DNA of 64,000 nucleotides from Leptothrix discophora. Lineage in GTDB: Bacteria; Pseudomonadota; Gammaproteobacteria; Burkholderiales; Burkholderiaceae_C. Positions 63,605 to 64,000 of the stretch are shown piece after piece; position 1 is the stretch's first letter; every line of letters begins with the position of its first letter. The position numbers and the translations under genes are program-made. Under the pieces are notes generated by a model that was not told the DNA's origin, searched no databases, and saw nothing but the letters and a program-made list of their open reading frames with translations. The stretch spans positions 310,001-374,000 of the forward strand of contig NZ_JAUZEE010000001.1 of NCBI RefSeq assembly GCF_030705305.1. The letters run 5' to 3'.

Positions 63605-64000
63605 ATGATTGACAAGGTGATCGCCGGCTACTGCCGATGGATCGGCTACCTGATCGCCGCCGCGATGGCGGTGATGGTGGTGCTGGTGTTCGGCAACGTC
63701 GTGATGCGATATGGCTTCAACTCGGGCTTCACGCTGTCCGAGGAACTGTCGCGCTGGTTGTTCGTCTGGCTGACCTTCCTCGGTGCGGTCATCGCGCTGC
63801 GCGAGAACGCCCACCTGGGCACCGACATGCTGGTGGGCAAGCTCGGCCCGACCGGCAAGCGCATCTGCATGGGCCTGTCGCTGGCGCTGATGCTCTATGT
63901 GCTGTGGCTGCTGTTCCAGGGCAGCTATGAGCAGTACAAGGTCAACGTCGATTCCGAAAGCCCGGTGATGGAAGCGTCGATGGGCTGGTTCTATGCCAGC
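63605..64000 (+). CDS. TRAP transporter small permease (DctQ type, partial)
   Basis: Start of the small membrane subunit of a tripartite ATP-independent periplasmic transporter; 132 residues are in the window and the frame is open at the edge. GAGGAG lies 7 bp before the ATG. Helices are WIGYLIAAAMAVMVVLVFGN, then LSRWLFVWLTFLGAVIALRE (the DctQ signature E-E-L-S-R-W-L-F-x-W), and MGLSLALMLYVLWLLFQGS. A large DctM-type subunit and binding protein would be expected beyond the window. It lies 117 bp after the MHS transporter. Confidence 0.9.
   Translation, partial: MIDKVIAGYCRWIGYLIAAAMAVMVVLVFGNVVMRYGFNSGFTLSEELSRWLFVWLTFLGAVIALRENAHLGTDMLVGKLGPTGKRICMGLSLALMLYVLWLLFQGSYEQYKVNVDSESPVMEASMGWFYAS

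Overview
This window reads as chromosomal DNA from a high-GC betaproteobacterium of the order Burkholderiales, most likely the Leptothrix/Sphaerotilus/Rubrivivax group. This is inferred from the very GC-rich coding style, long antisense shadow ORFs, the gene order dapD-dapC-smc-zipA, H-NS of the short betaproteobacterial type, GspA/GspB, and a rha(STPQ)-type rhamnose system. No species can be named with certainty. About 55 protein genes were found, including two partial genes at the window edges. I saw no rRNA, tRNA, CRISPR array, insertion sequence or prophage.

Region by region. 1-7869 is core: a PilT/PilU twitching ATPase (cut by the left edge), lysine/peptidoglycan genes dapD and dapC, chromosome condensation gene smc and division gene zipA. 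7862-21943 is accessory metabolism: a thioesterase, a nuclease-helicase fusion, an alpha-glucoside ABC importer operon ending in a GH31 glycosidase with a Gfo/Idh dehydrogenase upstream, a flavin monooxygenase divergent from a GntR regulator, and an RlmN/Cfr-like methyltransferase. 21944-29086 is the most unusual stretch: a low-GC leader, a 1948-residue RTX-like protein built largely from regular 18-residue repeats, and two different HlyC-like lysine acyltransferases directly downstream. No type I secretion genes are in the window. 29116-34172 is a translationally coupled catabolic operon (KPR-like, VOC, MaoC, CoA-transferase, AroE-like) with a divergent LysR regulator.

34226-47230 returns to mixed core genes: ligA, gspA-gspB, a DUF2235 hydrolase, a ParB-domain protein, a YkgJ protein, a FabI plus enoyl-CoA hydratase/phosphate acetyltransferase operon, an LDH-like dehydrogenase, a lipoprotein and a small HTH regulator. 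47238-58888 is a complete L-rhamnose uptake and catabolism operon (aldolase/dehydrogenase, isomerase, binding protein, ATPase, two permeases, mutarotase, kinase) divergent from a LysR regulator. 58896-64000 holds a CAP-domain lipoprotein, an H-NS gene with a strong terminator, a small membrane protein, an IclR regulator divergent from an MHS-type transporter, and the start of a TRAP transporter.

Short tandem repeats at the 5' ends of genes recur across the window: 6-bp units at fabI, 12-bp units at the LDH and CAP genes, and 10-bp units in the rhamnose regulator leader. They suggest length-variable expression control. The RTX/acyltransferase locus is my main candidate for an undescribed system.
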